Of a DNA stretch of 64,000 nucleotides, positions 44,968 through 55,660 are shown piece after piece. The DNA lies in NCBI RefSeq assembly GCF_021134715.1, contig NC_060023.1, positions 7,316,001 through 7,380,000 on the forward strand. The letters are read 5' to 3'. Each line of letters opens with the position of its first letter. Position 1 is the first letter of the stretch. Origin of the DNA: Daphnia pulex (Eukaryota > Arthropoda > Branchiopoda > Diplostraca > Daphniidae). The position numbers and the translations under genes were made by a program. The notes beneath the pieces were generated by a model. That model ran no database searches, had not been told where the DNA came from, and saw only the letters and a list, made by a program, of their open reading frames with translations.

Positions 44968-46060
44968 TTCGTTCTTGGGTTTCTATTTTGTTACCCAACC
45001 CATGAAGGAGGAATGGAGGAGGGCCCACTTCGGCTGAAAAGTGTCGCTATGCTGTTATTGCCGTTGGCAACAGATTGATTCCCTTTTTTGTCACTAGGTG
45101 CGGAAGGGTAGCCTTCCATGTACTTTTTATTGTGATGCTAATAAAACGCGCGAGTTCAAACAAACTAAAAATTTATTCTCTCAGGTGGTAGACTAGTAAT
45201 AAACAAGGTACATGAGGGTCTACAATTTTGAAAGTTTTGAATGAGCATGTTTTTTGGTGTGAATCGCTCCGCACAAATCATCGCTTATTTGTTTAGCTAC
45301 GTATTTATAACGAATCACTAAAAATCATAAATAATATTGCTCATTAATTTCAAAAAGTGAGTAGGACAGCCCACTTTTGGAAGCTTATCGACGCAAAGAG
45401 TATGGAGAATATCACGAAAAGAATCGAAATGAATGATATCTCCAACAGCGCAAAAGTCTAACACATAAAATTCCACCCGTTTCAACAATTCAAACAGTTT
45501 CGGGGAAGAGTATCTCAATTTCCCCCTGCTTTTTGTTTTCGTGAGAAAATGAGCCGTAAAATCCACAGGTAAATTTTCCAATTTAATTTCCATCGTTTGG
45601 TGGCATTCATGGCAATAATCGCCATTTTTAACAAAACGATGTATCAAATAGCCACCGATTTGAAATTTGACATTTTGATTCCACGTCTTTAGGGAAGGTA
45701 AAAACACAATGTTTTAAAGGATTGGGATATTTTTTGGTCGGCTTATATCCTGTTCTACATCCTACAACACAACAAGAAATTTTCACGTTTGAAATGCTTT
45801 CTGTTTTTGGCTGACAGCAGACTAAACTTGCGTAACGATGGCAACCGACATCAAAATTTCAACATGTAAGGCTACCCTTCCGCACCTAGTGAGAAATTGA
45901 GAACTAATTTACTGCCAACGGCAATAACAGCATAGCGAAACTTTTCTTTGCAGGGCCTTATGCGAGTAGCACCTCCTCCTTGCCTCCTGCATGCCAAACC
46001 CAAAACATGGACTACTTTAACTAAAGGACGGGACTCTTCGGCCTTTCCTATGTCTGCCAT
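44968..46060 (-). mobile_element. DNA transposon with inverted repeats of about 90 bp and a transposase-like ORF
   Basis: 45021-45113 and 45864-45958 are inverted copies sharing GCTATGCTGTTATTGCCGTT and CACTAGGTGCGGAAGGGTAG. Weaker pairing extends outward on both sides (TTGGGTTT). Between them, the minus-strand ORF 45707-45318 encodes FQIGGYLIHRFVKNGDYCHE, CHQTME, FLTKTKSRGKLRYSSPKLFE and LLKRVEFYV. The GYL..R......C..C...LT..KS.G.L..PS..LFELL..VE pattern resembles the C-terminal part of P-element/THAP9-type transposases. Most of the transposase is missing. Confidence 0.45.
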
Positions 46061-46181
46061 GTAAAAAAATTTCCGGGAGAATCGGAATCGAAATTCAAAA
46101 ATATGTATTGTGTTAACTAATGTCCCTATACCTAAAATGTACGGTTATAGAGATATTGCAAATTACTTTACGGAAAATTTG

Positions 46182-46400
46182 AAAAAAGACAAAACACCGG
46201 TGCCATCTAGGAACCAAACATCCTAAGCTCTTGGAAGTCTGCAAGCAGATGCCCATTCGTGCAAACCAAGAGAAAGAGACACCACTCTCTTATCTCTATT
46301 GCTTTCACATAGCTGCCTAACTCTCTGTTACCTTGTGGCATATATTCTTGAGAGTTTAGGGTAGTTGGCTGCTAGATGGCACCGGTTTTTTGTCTTTTTA
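46182..46400. mobile_element. MITE with 50-bp terminal inverted repeats
   Basis: The left end reads AAAAAGACAAAACACCGGTG followed by CCATCTAG. The right end is its inverse (CTAGATGGCACCGGTTTTTT GTCTTTTT). The arms stay similar for about 50 bp into AACCAAACATCCTAAGCTCT / GAGTTTAGGGTAGTTGG. There is no coding sequence. No clear target duplication was found. Confidence 0.65.
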
Positions 46401-46539
46401 CCCCTACGTCTGAAAGTAAAATTAGAATACCTTATTAATTAGTTTTTTTTGCTAAGATTTATAAACACAGTTGGAATCAGCGAAAAAAACTGCATTTATT
46501 GATGTTTTCCATTAATTATCTCCTGAACAAACCCCACCC

Positions 46540-46620
46540 GACTAGCTTTAACACGGCGAGATAGGCGAAGAGTCCCGTCCTTTAGTTAAAGTAGTCCATG
46601 CCCAAGAACGGTAGGGAAAT
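46540..46620 (+). repeat. Inverted copy of 45990-46050
   Basis: GAAGAGTCCCGTCCTTTAGT followed by TAAAGTAGTCCATG is the reverse complement of the stretch at 46008-46045. Together they frame the 46182-46400 MITE. Confidence 0.65.
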
Positions 46621-47692
46621 ACCTTTCGCGCCACGTACACTCAATTCAACGCTAAATTTATTCCCGCCTAGGGTAAGGGACCCCCCGCGCATGTCAATGG
46701 ACTCGACTGTACCAAAAAATCTAATTTTTAGGAGAATCTGCAGTTGAAAAGCCCCAGAAAAATTAGGTGGGGTAGATATTTAAATTAATAAAAAACGATT
46801 CGATGAAAAAACAAATTTTAATTTAATTTATTGTGGAAGTATTTATAGTTTTTTATAAAAACCAATAAATGAGCTTTATTAAAAAACTAATTCCTACATT
46901 ATAAAGTTTGTTTTATGTTATAATACCCTGTGGTTTAATTACAATATCATTTATAGTATGCTTGATTGCATCACACCATGGGCATGAAGAGATCCTCCCT
47001 ACCAAAGGAGTAGAGCTTACTCCTTTGTTCTTACTCCATGATCTTTGAAAAGACATTACCGCACCTGCTTCTCCACGCAGATAAAACTTCTTAATAAAAT
47101 AGACCCCGAAGAGCCCTATAGTGGAATCGGCTTCTCTCAGCCTAGTCTTATGCAATTAAAGTTCTGTGAATGTAGTAAAAGTGCAATCATATCGAATGTA
47201 TATTCGTTTTTCTCCCGAAATTTATGTGGCAACGTTGCACCCCCTCATTTCTTAGCTGCGTTCTCTCACCCCCCAATTTACACACCCCTCTTTTTTTGTT
47301 CTAGAAACGGCAGAACATGTCCCGCTCTCCCATCGACAGATGGCTGTCTCTCGCTGTCTTTAGTCTAACCCAGAGGAGATTTTGAGGAAAGAGATTCCGC
47401 GGGGACATTCCACGACGAAATTCTTTTATAGCGCCTAAGAATAGGTTCTGCAACGGGATTGATGATTGCCCCATTACGATGATTATCCTTGATGTGGCGA
47501 TTTTAACTTCTGGGGTCTTTATACGACAAATAAAATTCTTTTGATGGTTCATCGCACTGAAAAAAATCCATCTCCCTGTTGCGTAATACCCTTACTTGTG
47601 TTCCCAATTGATGACATTTTTCCTAGAAACAACAAAAAGTACTAAGAGAGGAACAATAATAGTTTTTGACATAGATGTCTTAACAATCATAG
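46621..47692. other. No gene supported
   Basis: ORFs on both strands at 46913-47368 and 47301-47552 overlap and have no domains. One minus-strand peptide (VSSTPLVGRISSCPWCDAIK) looks protein-like, but nothing supports it. Confidence 0.3.
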
Positions 47693-47870
47693 GCGGACAC
47701 TTTCGTCCTTTCCGTGCTCTCTCTCTTCCAACTCGGCCACTCTTCCTTCTAACTTCTCCACTTTCTTTTTGAGCGCTCCCACCTCCTCATTCAGCTCGTC
47801 GTTTTCTCTTCGCAGGAGCTCCTCCACTTTTCTTGTCTCTTTGCTGCTCGATGGTTTGAGTGTGGATGTT
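47693..47870 (-). other. Coiled-coil exon, unassigned
   Basis: The minus strand reads TLKPSSSKETRKVEELLRRE, NDELNEEVGALKKKVEKLEG and RVAELEEREHGKDESVRL, then a stop. Heptads are regular over about 45 residues. It is too short for a long-ORF scan. It may be the last exon of the same damaged gene as the 48305-48559 ORF. Confidence 0.4.
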
Positions 47871-48304
47871 GCCGATTGTCCTCAGAGTGGAAGATGACAT
47901 GCACATAATTGTTGTCCAATAAAGCGACGAGCAGAAGGACACTCCGGCGTCGACATATTATTGGACTACATCAATAGGGCTTTCAGTGAGGTTATACCAG
48001 ATGGTAGCTCGATGTGATTAGTGGACTGTAAGTCGACACTCCGATTTGATTGAATTTATTGCGTAATTTTCCTGAAGATGCTCGACTAGGCCACGCTACT
48101 AATACGGCGACGACTATGGAACTATGGAACTACGGCCTCGTGTTGACTTCTTATCTTGTTCATCTTTTTCTATTAATAAAGAAAATCTGTTTCAAATAAA
48201 ATACTTTAAATGTGTTACCTGTAAAGAATCCTTACTAAAACATGTTATGTCCTCCGTTCCATCATTAGCTCCACTTGCAGGTTTTCTGCCAGCCTCCCCT
48301 CATT

Positions 48305-48559
48305 TTAATTCCGTAATGCAAGAGCTAGCTGCATGTTCTTCTCTTCAGCCTTTGTTAGTTGTTTAGTAAGTTGGATGATTTGGTTTTCGGCCCAATTAGC
48401 ATAACTAGAACTTTCCTCACTGTTGGATGCCAAGAGCTGGGCTCGTTGGTTCGTGACTTCTGCCACTATCGGCACTTTATTTACGATTACGCTTGTGCTT
48501 GCGATTACGCTTGTGCCGGCTATGCCCTTCTTTCGCTTCTTGGAAAATACTGTTTTCAA
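48305..48559 (-). other. Coil-forming ORF, unassigned
   Basis: 84 codons: a basic start, then AEVTNQRAQLLASNSEESSS, YANWAENQIIQLTKQLTKAE and EKNMQLALALRN. A following frame continues the same style (EGRLAENLQVELMMEG). It lies antisense to the sequence just before the addA remnant and overlaps its first codons, marking the junction near 48540. Confidence 0.35.
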
Positions 48560-49456
48560 GCTTGCCTTAAAGCATGAGTCCGTTTTCGTTTCGGAACGGC
48601 TTCGAGAGGCAGCGTCTTATTCGGGAGGACCCTTCCGGGAGGCCTATGATCTACTCAAACACCTGCAAGACCAACATGTTTCCCACACAACATTTAGTTT
48701 TTTCCCTTCTACTGAATAGCCTGGAGAGACGTCGTGAAATGGGTGAATGTTTAGGTCTGGATGCGTTGGAGGCCCTCGATGAATTGATTTGCATCAGCCA
48801 TCCTACGAAAAAAACCATCTCCTCTCTCTTACAAACTTTCTTAAGCTGGATGCACCAAAACCCCATTCAGATTAAGCGAGATTTTTAACAAGGACGTCCC
48901 GAGATGAAGTGCATGGCTCAAAAGGTCTTGAAGCACCCGTCGTGATTCTACTCGATACCGTTCATCCTGCATGAGATCTTCCCTCTTTTGTGTTGGTTAA
49001 ACAGCAAAATAAAAATTTTACCTGCTGGATACTACCAGAGATACGAACCCCCACATTGTTTGAAGGAGATTAAAGATAAAGAGGAAAGCTGGCAATTGGA
49101 ATAATATAACCGTCTTCTCTACGTCAGCCTCACCCGCGCCAGCGAACGGCTTTATATCTGTGGCTGTAAAGGCAAAAAACCCTGTCTGAGGCGAGTAGGT
49201 ACAGTCATATTCAATAGGCCATTAGCCAATCTCCTTCCTTTGAACCCTTCCCATTTGAAGGAGAAGAAGCATGGATCGAAGAGGGATATGGAAATATACC
49301 TCAGTTCATTCTCCCAAAATTCTTAAAACTTTAGAAATGGATACTTTTCAACAACCTCTCCCTTTTTGGGTAAAAGAAGGCTTCATCCATAAAAAAAGTA
49401 ATAAAGTAATCATCAGTGAAATCATGGAAAGAAAAATAAGCTTCTGCCAAATTGGC
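48540..49456 (+). pseudogene. addA: Bacterial double-strand-break repair helicase-nuclease subunit addA, decayed
   Basis: Successive plus-strand frames follow the order of the C-terminal helicase half of alphaproteobacterial AddA. 48540-48720: SERLREAASYSGGPFREAYD, LLKHLQDQHVSHTTFSFF. 48710-48888: LLNSLERRREMGECLGLDAL, EALDEL, LLQTFLSWMHQNPIQIKRDF. 48909-48974: VHGSKGLEAPVVILLDTVHP, the UvrD/AddA motif around TVHG(S/A)KGLEAP. 49105-49170: YNRLLYVSLTRASERLYICG, helicase motif VI. 49254 onward: EGEEAWIEEGYGNIPQF. At least five frame changes and an in-frame stop (49102) separate them. AddA with AddB resects broken DNA in bacteria; animals lack it. Ends meet unrelated eukaryotic-type sequence on the left and a hAT element on the right, so this is an integrated transfer that has decayed. 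Confidence 0.8.
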
Positions 49457-50534
49457 CATCACATCAGGGCTGGATCACCACGGTGAACTTACTACCGCGG
49501 TACTACCGTGCGGTAGCGGTAGTACCGCACGACTTTACTCTACCGCAGTACCGCGTTAGTTTTCAAATAACCGTGCGGTAGCGGTAGTTTTCTACGCCAT
49601 CTAGCGCTGATTTTGTATAACACAATAGAAAAACAATAGATGGGGCTCTAATTTTTCTGGAGCAATTCATCAGGCCTCTGTTGGATCACCAATCTTTCAC
49701 GTTTTTAGTCCAAACAATCATAGTTATCCATTCTTAAACTTTCTAATTGACATTTGCGAATGAAATTTCATGATATTGTAGGTCAACTTGAATAAAATAT
49801 GAGCGGCGTATAAACGCCTAGCGCCTTGAGTGAGAATAACTCTTGTTTTCCAGAAGCACGCGCACGCGTTCACTGCTTCTGAAATAAAACGTCGCACTTC
49901 CGTACTCCGCATGGTCGGAACGTTTGTTCTGCCTTGCTGGAAAGATCTATTGTACCAGTGAGCAGTTTCTTGAATGATTTTTTATTTTAAACCTTTTCGT
50001 TAAATTAAATCAAAAATTAACTCTAATTTATTTAATTACAAGAATTAAATCATGCAAGGGTGTTTAATTTAATTCGTGATTTAAACGGTTTAAAACACAG
50101 TGAATCACGGATAAATAATTTAATTGTAACAAGACGAGAAAATCATACAAATGAGAATCTTTTTGCCAAGATAAATTTAAAAAAAATATATTTTCAAAAT
50201 CAAAACATATTTGATTGAATTTTTTGATTGATACAATACTTCAAAAAAATTATTTCTGATTTTGAATCATTAATCAAAATAAATCGTGATTGCCACTGAG
50301 GAATGGGTTTTTAGATCCAAATTAAAAAGAAAATTTTTAATGAAAGTATATCAACTCTTCTATATTCCGCTTGAAATGGATTTGAAACATTTCAACATTT
50401 TAATTTGCAAAAGAATTAAATACTACCGCAGTACGACTACCGCTACCGTGGTAGTCCCTTAAACTACCGCGGTAGTACCGTACCGCGATAAATTTTTATT
50501 TTTTAAGACTACCGGGCCCTGCCCTGCATCACAT
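49457..50534. mobile_element. hAT-type non-autonomous element with 8-bp target duplication
   Basis: The element spans 49465-50526 (1,062 bp), flanked by perfect direct repeats CATCACAT at 49457-49464 and 50527-50534. The ends read CAGGGCTGG... and, inverted, CAGGGCAGG..., the hAT terminal signature. Subterminal regions are packed with CGGTAG/CTACCG words in both orientations (49485-49590 and 50420-50515). No transposase ORF is present. Confidence 0.85.
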
Positions 50535-51011
50535 TAATGTTACTTTGGAAATGTGGACTCACGTCAGTAAGGAATCGTACTCTCTCAAAATGGTTGTCGT
50601 GAAAAAGACAAAATGGCTTGTCGATTGCAATTATACGATACATAGTCTTGAAAAAGACGATAAATTTGTAGCCGTCGACAATACACTTTTTTGTCGTTTT
50701 CCGGCAATATGAGCCCGGCAGAAGTATCTTAAAAATTGCAATTTTAAAAGCTTTTTTTTACTCTGTTCTAGAACAAAAGTCTCTTCTAGTAACAAAAAAC
50801 TACATATTAATTCTAAATTTAGTTTTTTCAGTTTTCTTTTTAAATATTTTTTAAGAAGACATGCATAACAAAAACATCAGGGAAATCATGGATAGTAGTG
50901 GGTAACAACGCAGTTCCGCCAATGACACTAAATCCATTTTAACAATTAAGAGGTGGACAAATTTTATATTTAATTTAATGTGATTTGTGAATATAGTTAG
51001 GGAACCGGACG
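50535..51011. other. Flank of the hAT insertion, no gene supported
   Basis: The plus strand is open for about 60 codons after the target duplication (WTHVSKESYSLKMVVVKKTK, WLVDCNYTIHSLEKDD). It may be a gene scrap, but I do not recognise it. Confidence 0.3.
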
Positions 51012-51728
51012 CCTTAATACCTTCTAAGGGATGGTAGTCTAACAAATCTTTAATTTTCAAAATTTATCGGTGAAATGGAGAATTTCTCTCTATGCAGTAG
51101 CTGAAACTATGACAATAAATTGTACGATATTGAAAACTGATACAACAAAAAGTGGCTCATGTTTTGAAGGACATACAGAAAAAGAATTTCCCTGGATAAG
51201 GTAGTCTGGGGCATTTTTGGACAAGCGTAGTTTTGTCGTGAAACAAAGAAGCATTTTGTGTTAAGTTCAAATGTAAAAACTTACATAGTTGTATGTACAA
51301 AATGAAATGATCAGCCTATGGGGCCAGCATTTAAAGAACATCTGCGAGCTGTTGTTCTGTATAACGCCAATTACGCAATAAAAGTAAGGCACGAGCAATC
51401 TTACCACGAGCCGTCTTTGCTTTTTTGCTGATTTGTTGCTGGACTTGGCAAGAGAAAAGGAAATAGAAAGAGCAGGAGCAGAAGCAAGAGCAGGAACAGG
51501 AAAAAGAGCAGGAGCAAGAGCTGGAGCAGGCAAGAGCAAGAGCAAGAGCAGAAGCAGGAGCAGGAGGAGCAGGAGCAACATCAGAAGCAGGAGAAGTTAA
51601 TTTATTGTTTGTTTAATTGGATTAGAGATTTGCACACTGCGCCACAAGACTAACGTGTATTTTAATCTAGCGTCAAACCACGGAGCCATTGATGATTGCT
51701 TTATAATGAAGTCTGCGGTAAGAGACAC
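51012..51728 (-). repeat. Arm 2 of the 0.7-kb inverted repeat
   Basis: Reverse-complement partner of 28990-29745, including the AGCAGG/AGCAAG hexamer satellite (about 51465-51590). The arms are about 21 kb apart. Confidence 0.75.
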
Positions 51729-51746
51729 CACCACCACCACCACGAA

Positions 51747-51963
51747 TCAGCCATATGAAGTAAATAGAAATTCAATTTTCATAATGTGATTGACAATAAG
51801 CCACGAAAGATAACCATTGAACACAAATTGGGACTGAAAAAGTTTAAAATTTGCAAGGATTTGAACCACATTCATAAATAAATGTGATAGCTTATTGACT
51901 GGAAGGAAAGAGTCCCACATTTAATTATAATCATACAAAATTAAAATTAATAGGTCACTTATA
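51747..51963 (-). repeat. SINE-like dispersed repeat, copy 2
   Basis: Near-identical to 32206-32424. A short CAC microsatellite (CACCACCACCACCACCAC, about 51728) precedes it. Confidence 0.55.
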
Positions 51964-52532
51964 AAATAAACTTACTTTTTTGTCTTTTCCCCACCTACAA
52001 AAAACTCAATTTTCATCATGAGAAAGGAAATAGATGGTAAGTAAATAGGACACCATTTAATAAAATAATAGGTGCCGTGTTAAGTGGGTTAGGGCGCCAC
52101 CTTACACCTATTGTCAACATCTCAAATGTGATAGTGCTTACAACACTAAAGAGGCACCTAAAAAGCGTACATTTCCTTCCGTCCGTGGTTGGTGTCTTCA
52201 ATGATGTTTACCAAAACGTTTATAGTATACTAACTGACGTTAATTGACTAGAAACAAGCCTGTTACAGAAAGAGCCTAGACCGACAATCTATCTGGGTCT
52301 TAATACCACATAAAGCTAACAGCAGTAAGATCCCACCGGTTTTGGCGGGTTTTGGCTTATCAGGAATATTCAGTGAAAATATCCATTTTTTCACTATTTT
52401 ACCAAACGCAATGGTTCTTGGGTAGATAAATTCTTCTCGAGTATATGAATAACATTCATCATGAAAATAATAAAGAAAATTTGAAAATAACAATCTGATT
52501 GGTTAAATGAACGTCCAAAAGCTTCTATTTTT
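51964..52532. other. No gene seen
   Basis: Short ORFs at 52016-52201 and 52263-52493 have no domains. Confidence 0.4.
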
Positions 52533-53283
52533 AAATTCCCACCCTCCCCCCAAATTTGTATAATTAAGTAAATTAACTACAACTAGAATCAAGATAAAAA
52601 AATCTTAAAATTTAGAGTAATGGAATGAACTCCGTTGAGATCTATCGATAACTGTAAAATTTGAGTAAACATACCTGTAGAAAACAAATCCGAAAACAAA
52701 GAGACCAGTTTACATTTTTCCCTTTTTTCAAATCAGCGCTTAACTGGACCCTATCGAACAAAAATGGAAAAATGAAAACTGTTCAGTTTCTCTTTTCGCA
52801 ATTTTCCCATTGATTTTTTTACTCAAATTTTACAGAAATCCATGGATCTCAACAAGCTCTTTCCATTACCGTAAATTTTAAGGTTTTTTTAGCTTTATTT
52901 TAGCTGTACTTTTACTTTTAAGTTTCTGAGGGAGAAGGGACATAAAAAAACATAAACTTTTGATTGTTCATATGTCCATTCAGATTGATATTTGCCAAAA
53001 TATTTTGTAGTTTTCGTGATGCCTGTTCACTTGTCCACGCGAGGATGCTTTAAAATCAAAATTATTTGAAGTTTTAATAGGTAAATCAACAGGAAACTTA
53101 ACGACCAATAAGCTTGAACCCAAGCAGCGTGAACCACACCAACGAGGAAAATGGAGCGGGGCATTTTAATTTAAGATACCGTATAGCTTTTCTCTCTTAT
53201 CTGTCGCTTTATTTGGAATCTTCATATTCACATCTTCATACTCGCAAATGAAAGCAAAGGTAATCCAAAGATAAACCGATCAA

Positions 53284-55404
53284 TGTTGTGACCTGTTTTG
53301 AGTGCGTAAATTTCGTTTGTTTATGTTAGGTCTTCCGAAATTCACACTACTAGTCGACAACCAGCAACTTGTTTCGATCTTGGATCGGCAGAATCTTGAC
53401 ATAGTGGACATCCCCAAATTACAACGCCTCAAAGAACGTCTCTCTCCGTTTGTCTTCACCACGATCTGGAGGAAGGGTAAGAATAATTTTATCCCTGACG
53501 CTTTATACCTTGCTCCCGTCGGCTAGCCCTCGGAAGAAGACGACGCCGTTAACGCGGAAATCACATCGCACGCGTGTCACTGCATCGTACGACGCATTCA
53601 GTCGGTGAGCGACGAGGAGGTTTCGGAAACTGCACCATACCTGCGCAACCCACTTCTCAACAATCTGCGGTCGATAGCTGCAACAGACACGGCGTACGAC
53701 GAGTTAATCCAGACAGTTTCAAACGGCTTTCCGTCGGAGCACCGCCATTATCCGCCAACTTCCGGCAATATGGGCCATCGGTCATCCGCGTGGATCTTTC
53801 AATTGACAAGGGACTGGATGGATGAACTATACAACGGTCGGATCGTGGTGCCCAAAGCAGCGTGACGTGAGATCCTCCGAAAGCTCCATTGGTCCCACCC
53901 AGAGTTGGACACGATCACGCTTTTTCGTTGTCCCGCTCCAATCCAGCTCTATCCCCAATTTTTCTACCCCGCTCCGATTACCGATCGAATCTCTGGTCAT
54001 ATTTTCCGATCAAATCCCGATCAACGCTCCGATTAAAATTCTCGCTTTATGTTTTTAAGAATTTTTTTTTCGCTAATTCTAAGCGTTTTTGAATGAAAAT
54101 GAAGATATTAATTTTACATACTAAATTTGTTGAATTAATTTTAGAAAAACTAGAAATTCAAATACAATCGGTGATCAGAAAACCCTTATCATTTCTTTAT
54201 CCAAGCAATTTTTTCTTTTCAAGTATTTAAACACTGTAAATTGATCAAAAGCTTGATCGGGATGATTATTCGCATCGATCCGATCACGATCCATTTTTTG
54301 GGTTGTTGATTCGATCAAATGATCAATCGGGTGATCGAAGCGGAAATTGAGCGCGCTCTGTCCAACCCTGGTCCCACCAAGGTATCACCAGGACGAATCG
54401 AAACGCACCGTGGGTGCTTTAACGGCCCGGAATGTCCAATGACATAGTCATTCTTGTCGAAGGGTGTCAATCATGCTGGCAAGTTCACTCAAGCATACCC
54501 AAGGAACCCATGTTATTGGAGCTACCACCGAATCGCATCTTCGAAGACGTCTCTGCCGATCTTTTCCAGTACGGGAATCTGCACGTGCTGGTCTATATCG
54601 ATAGTTTGTCCAGCAGTACACAGGTGGCATCAAAATCCGACGGCCAACGACGTCCTTGCAGCCATCGCCGAGAACTTCGTCGACTTAGGCGTAACCAACC
54701 GATTCCAGGGCCTACTAGAGCTACGCAACACCCCGGGAGAAACGGGATCTCCCTCGAACGAAATTGTCTTTGGCAACAACCTGCGTTCAATTGTACCGGC
54801 CCATCATTCTTCTTATGCAACCCACTGGAAAGCTGCCACGATTGAGTGGGACCGCATTGCCGCCCCCGCCGCCAAAGCGAAGTTTACTACGACGCACACG
54901 CTCATCCTTTGACCGCATTCAAGATGAAAAGACTAAATTATGGGAGAAAAGTCGGTGTCATCGTAGCCATCGGAAAATTCCGCTCTTAATCGCGTCAAAT
55001 TTGCAAGCGGGAGCGTCCTTTGGCGGAACCGGCACTTCCTAGTTCCTAGGTCCCATACACGCCACTGTTTCCCCAGATACAACCAACTCAGAAGGAAGTC
55101 TGACCACGCCACCTTGCGACGCGGAAGCCAACGGAACCGCTCCACATCCAGCAACCGTACATCTGATATCTGATCCCCCCCCCCGCGCGACGTTGGCATC
55201 GTAAACGCCGATCAAATCGCCTCACTCTTTAAAAATTGCATTCACTTTATGTCATTTCCCACACTCAAGTTGCTCCTTTCCCCCTTCACTTATCGCTGTT
55301 CTCTTGTAACCTATCGCCTTCAATTTTTAATTCAGATTTCGAGTTTGTTTTTTCTTTTTTGTCTGTTGTTCGCTTCCCCATTCTGTGAAAGCTTGTGGGG
55401 GGTG
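53284..55404 (+). mobile_element. Ty3/Gypsy pol remnant, copy B
   Basis: It has the same deletion structure as copy A: TGTTGTGACC start, then RNase H end (LPKFTLLVDNQQLVSILDRQ, LQRLKERLSPFVFTTIWRKG), integrase (MSNDIVILVEGCQSCWQ, FEDVSADLF, LVYIDSLSS), deletion, and C-terminal piece (RIQDEKTKLWEKS). The RNase H frame is better preserved than in copy A. It is interrupted by a hAT MITE. A polypurine tract precedes the LTR at about 55405. Confidence 0.8.
53892..54378. mobile_element. hAT MITE inside Gypsy copy B, with 8-bp target duplication
   Basis: The 471-bp element (53900-54370) is flanked by GTCCCACC on both sides, and copy A shows the empty site. The ends CAGAGTTGGACA and TGTCCAACCCTG are inverted repeats of the hAT type. 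The interior has several GATCAA/GATCGG words and no ORF of note. Confidence 0.9.
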
Positions 55405-55660
55405 ATGTTGTGACCTTTCTTGGCCGCTAGAGAGCCCCCATGTCGATCCTAGAGCTAGAAGCTAAAAAGCCTCAGTCTTATGTCGACCTAGTTGAGCAAA
55501 GGTCGTCGGTTTCCCTAGGTGAAATAAAAAGATTAACAATCGAACCGTATACTCGTCCACTCGATCAAAACAATAAAAAGTATACAGATAATAATTTAAC
55601 ACCTTATAATTCTGTATTTTAACTGACAGCTACAAACACGTACAAACACAATAAACAAAA
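55405..55660 (+). repeat. Gypsy 3' LTR-type sequence, copy B, with a 60-codon ORF
   Basis: It starts TGTTGTGACC after a G-rich tract. The ORF 55440-55622 (MSILELEAKKPQSYVDLVEQ, RSSVSLGEIKRLTIEPYT) aligns to copy A with one in-frame codon indel and only conservative or few changes. Confidence 0.6.

Larger units (their letters stand above)
52533..55660 (+). repeat. Composite repeat copy B
   Basis: Direct copy of 14745-17395 plus a 471-bp insertion (53900-54370). It continues past the copy-A endpoint into ATGCTCAAAATTAATGACAG, as the 32.8-kb copy also does. Confidence 0.8.

Noticed and set aside
48540..49456. Bacterial contamination as explanation for addA
   Set aside because: The gene is broken in many places and sits directly against a hAT element with perfect target duplication; a misjoined contig is still worth testing by long reads.
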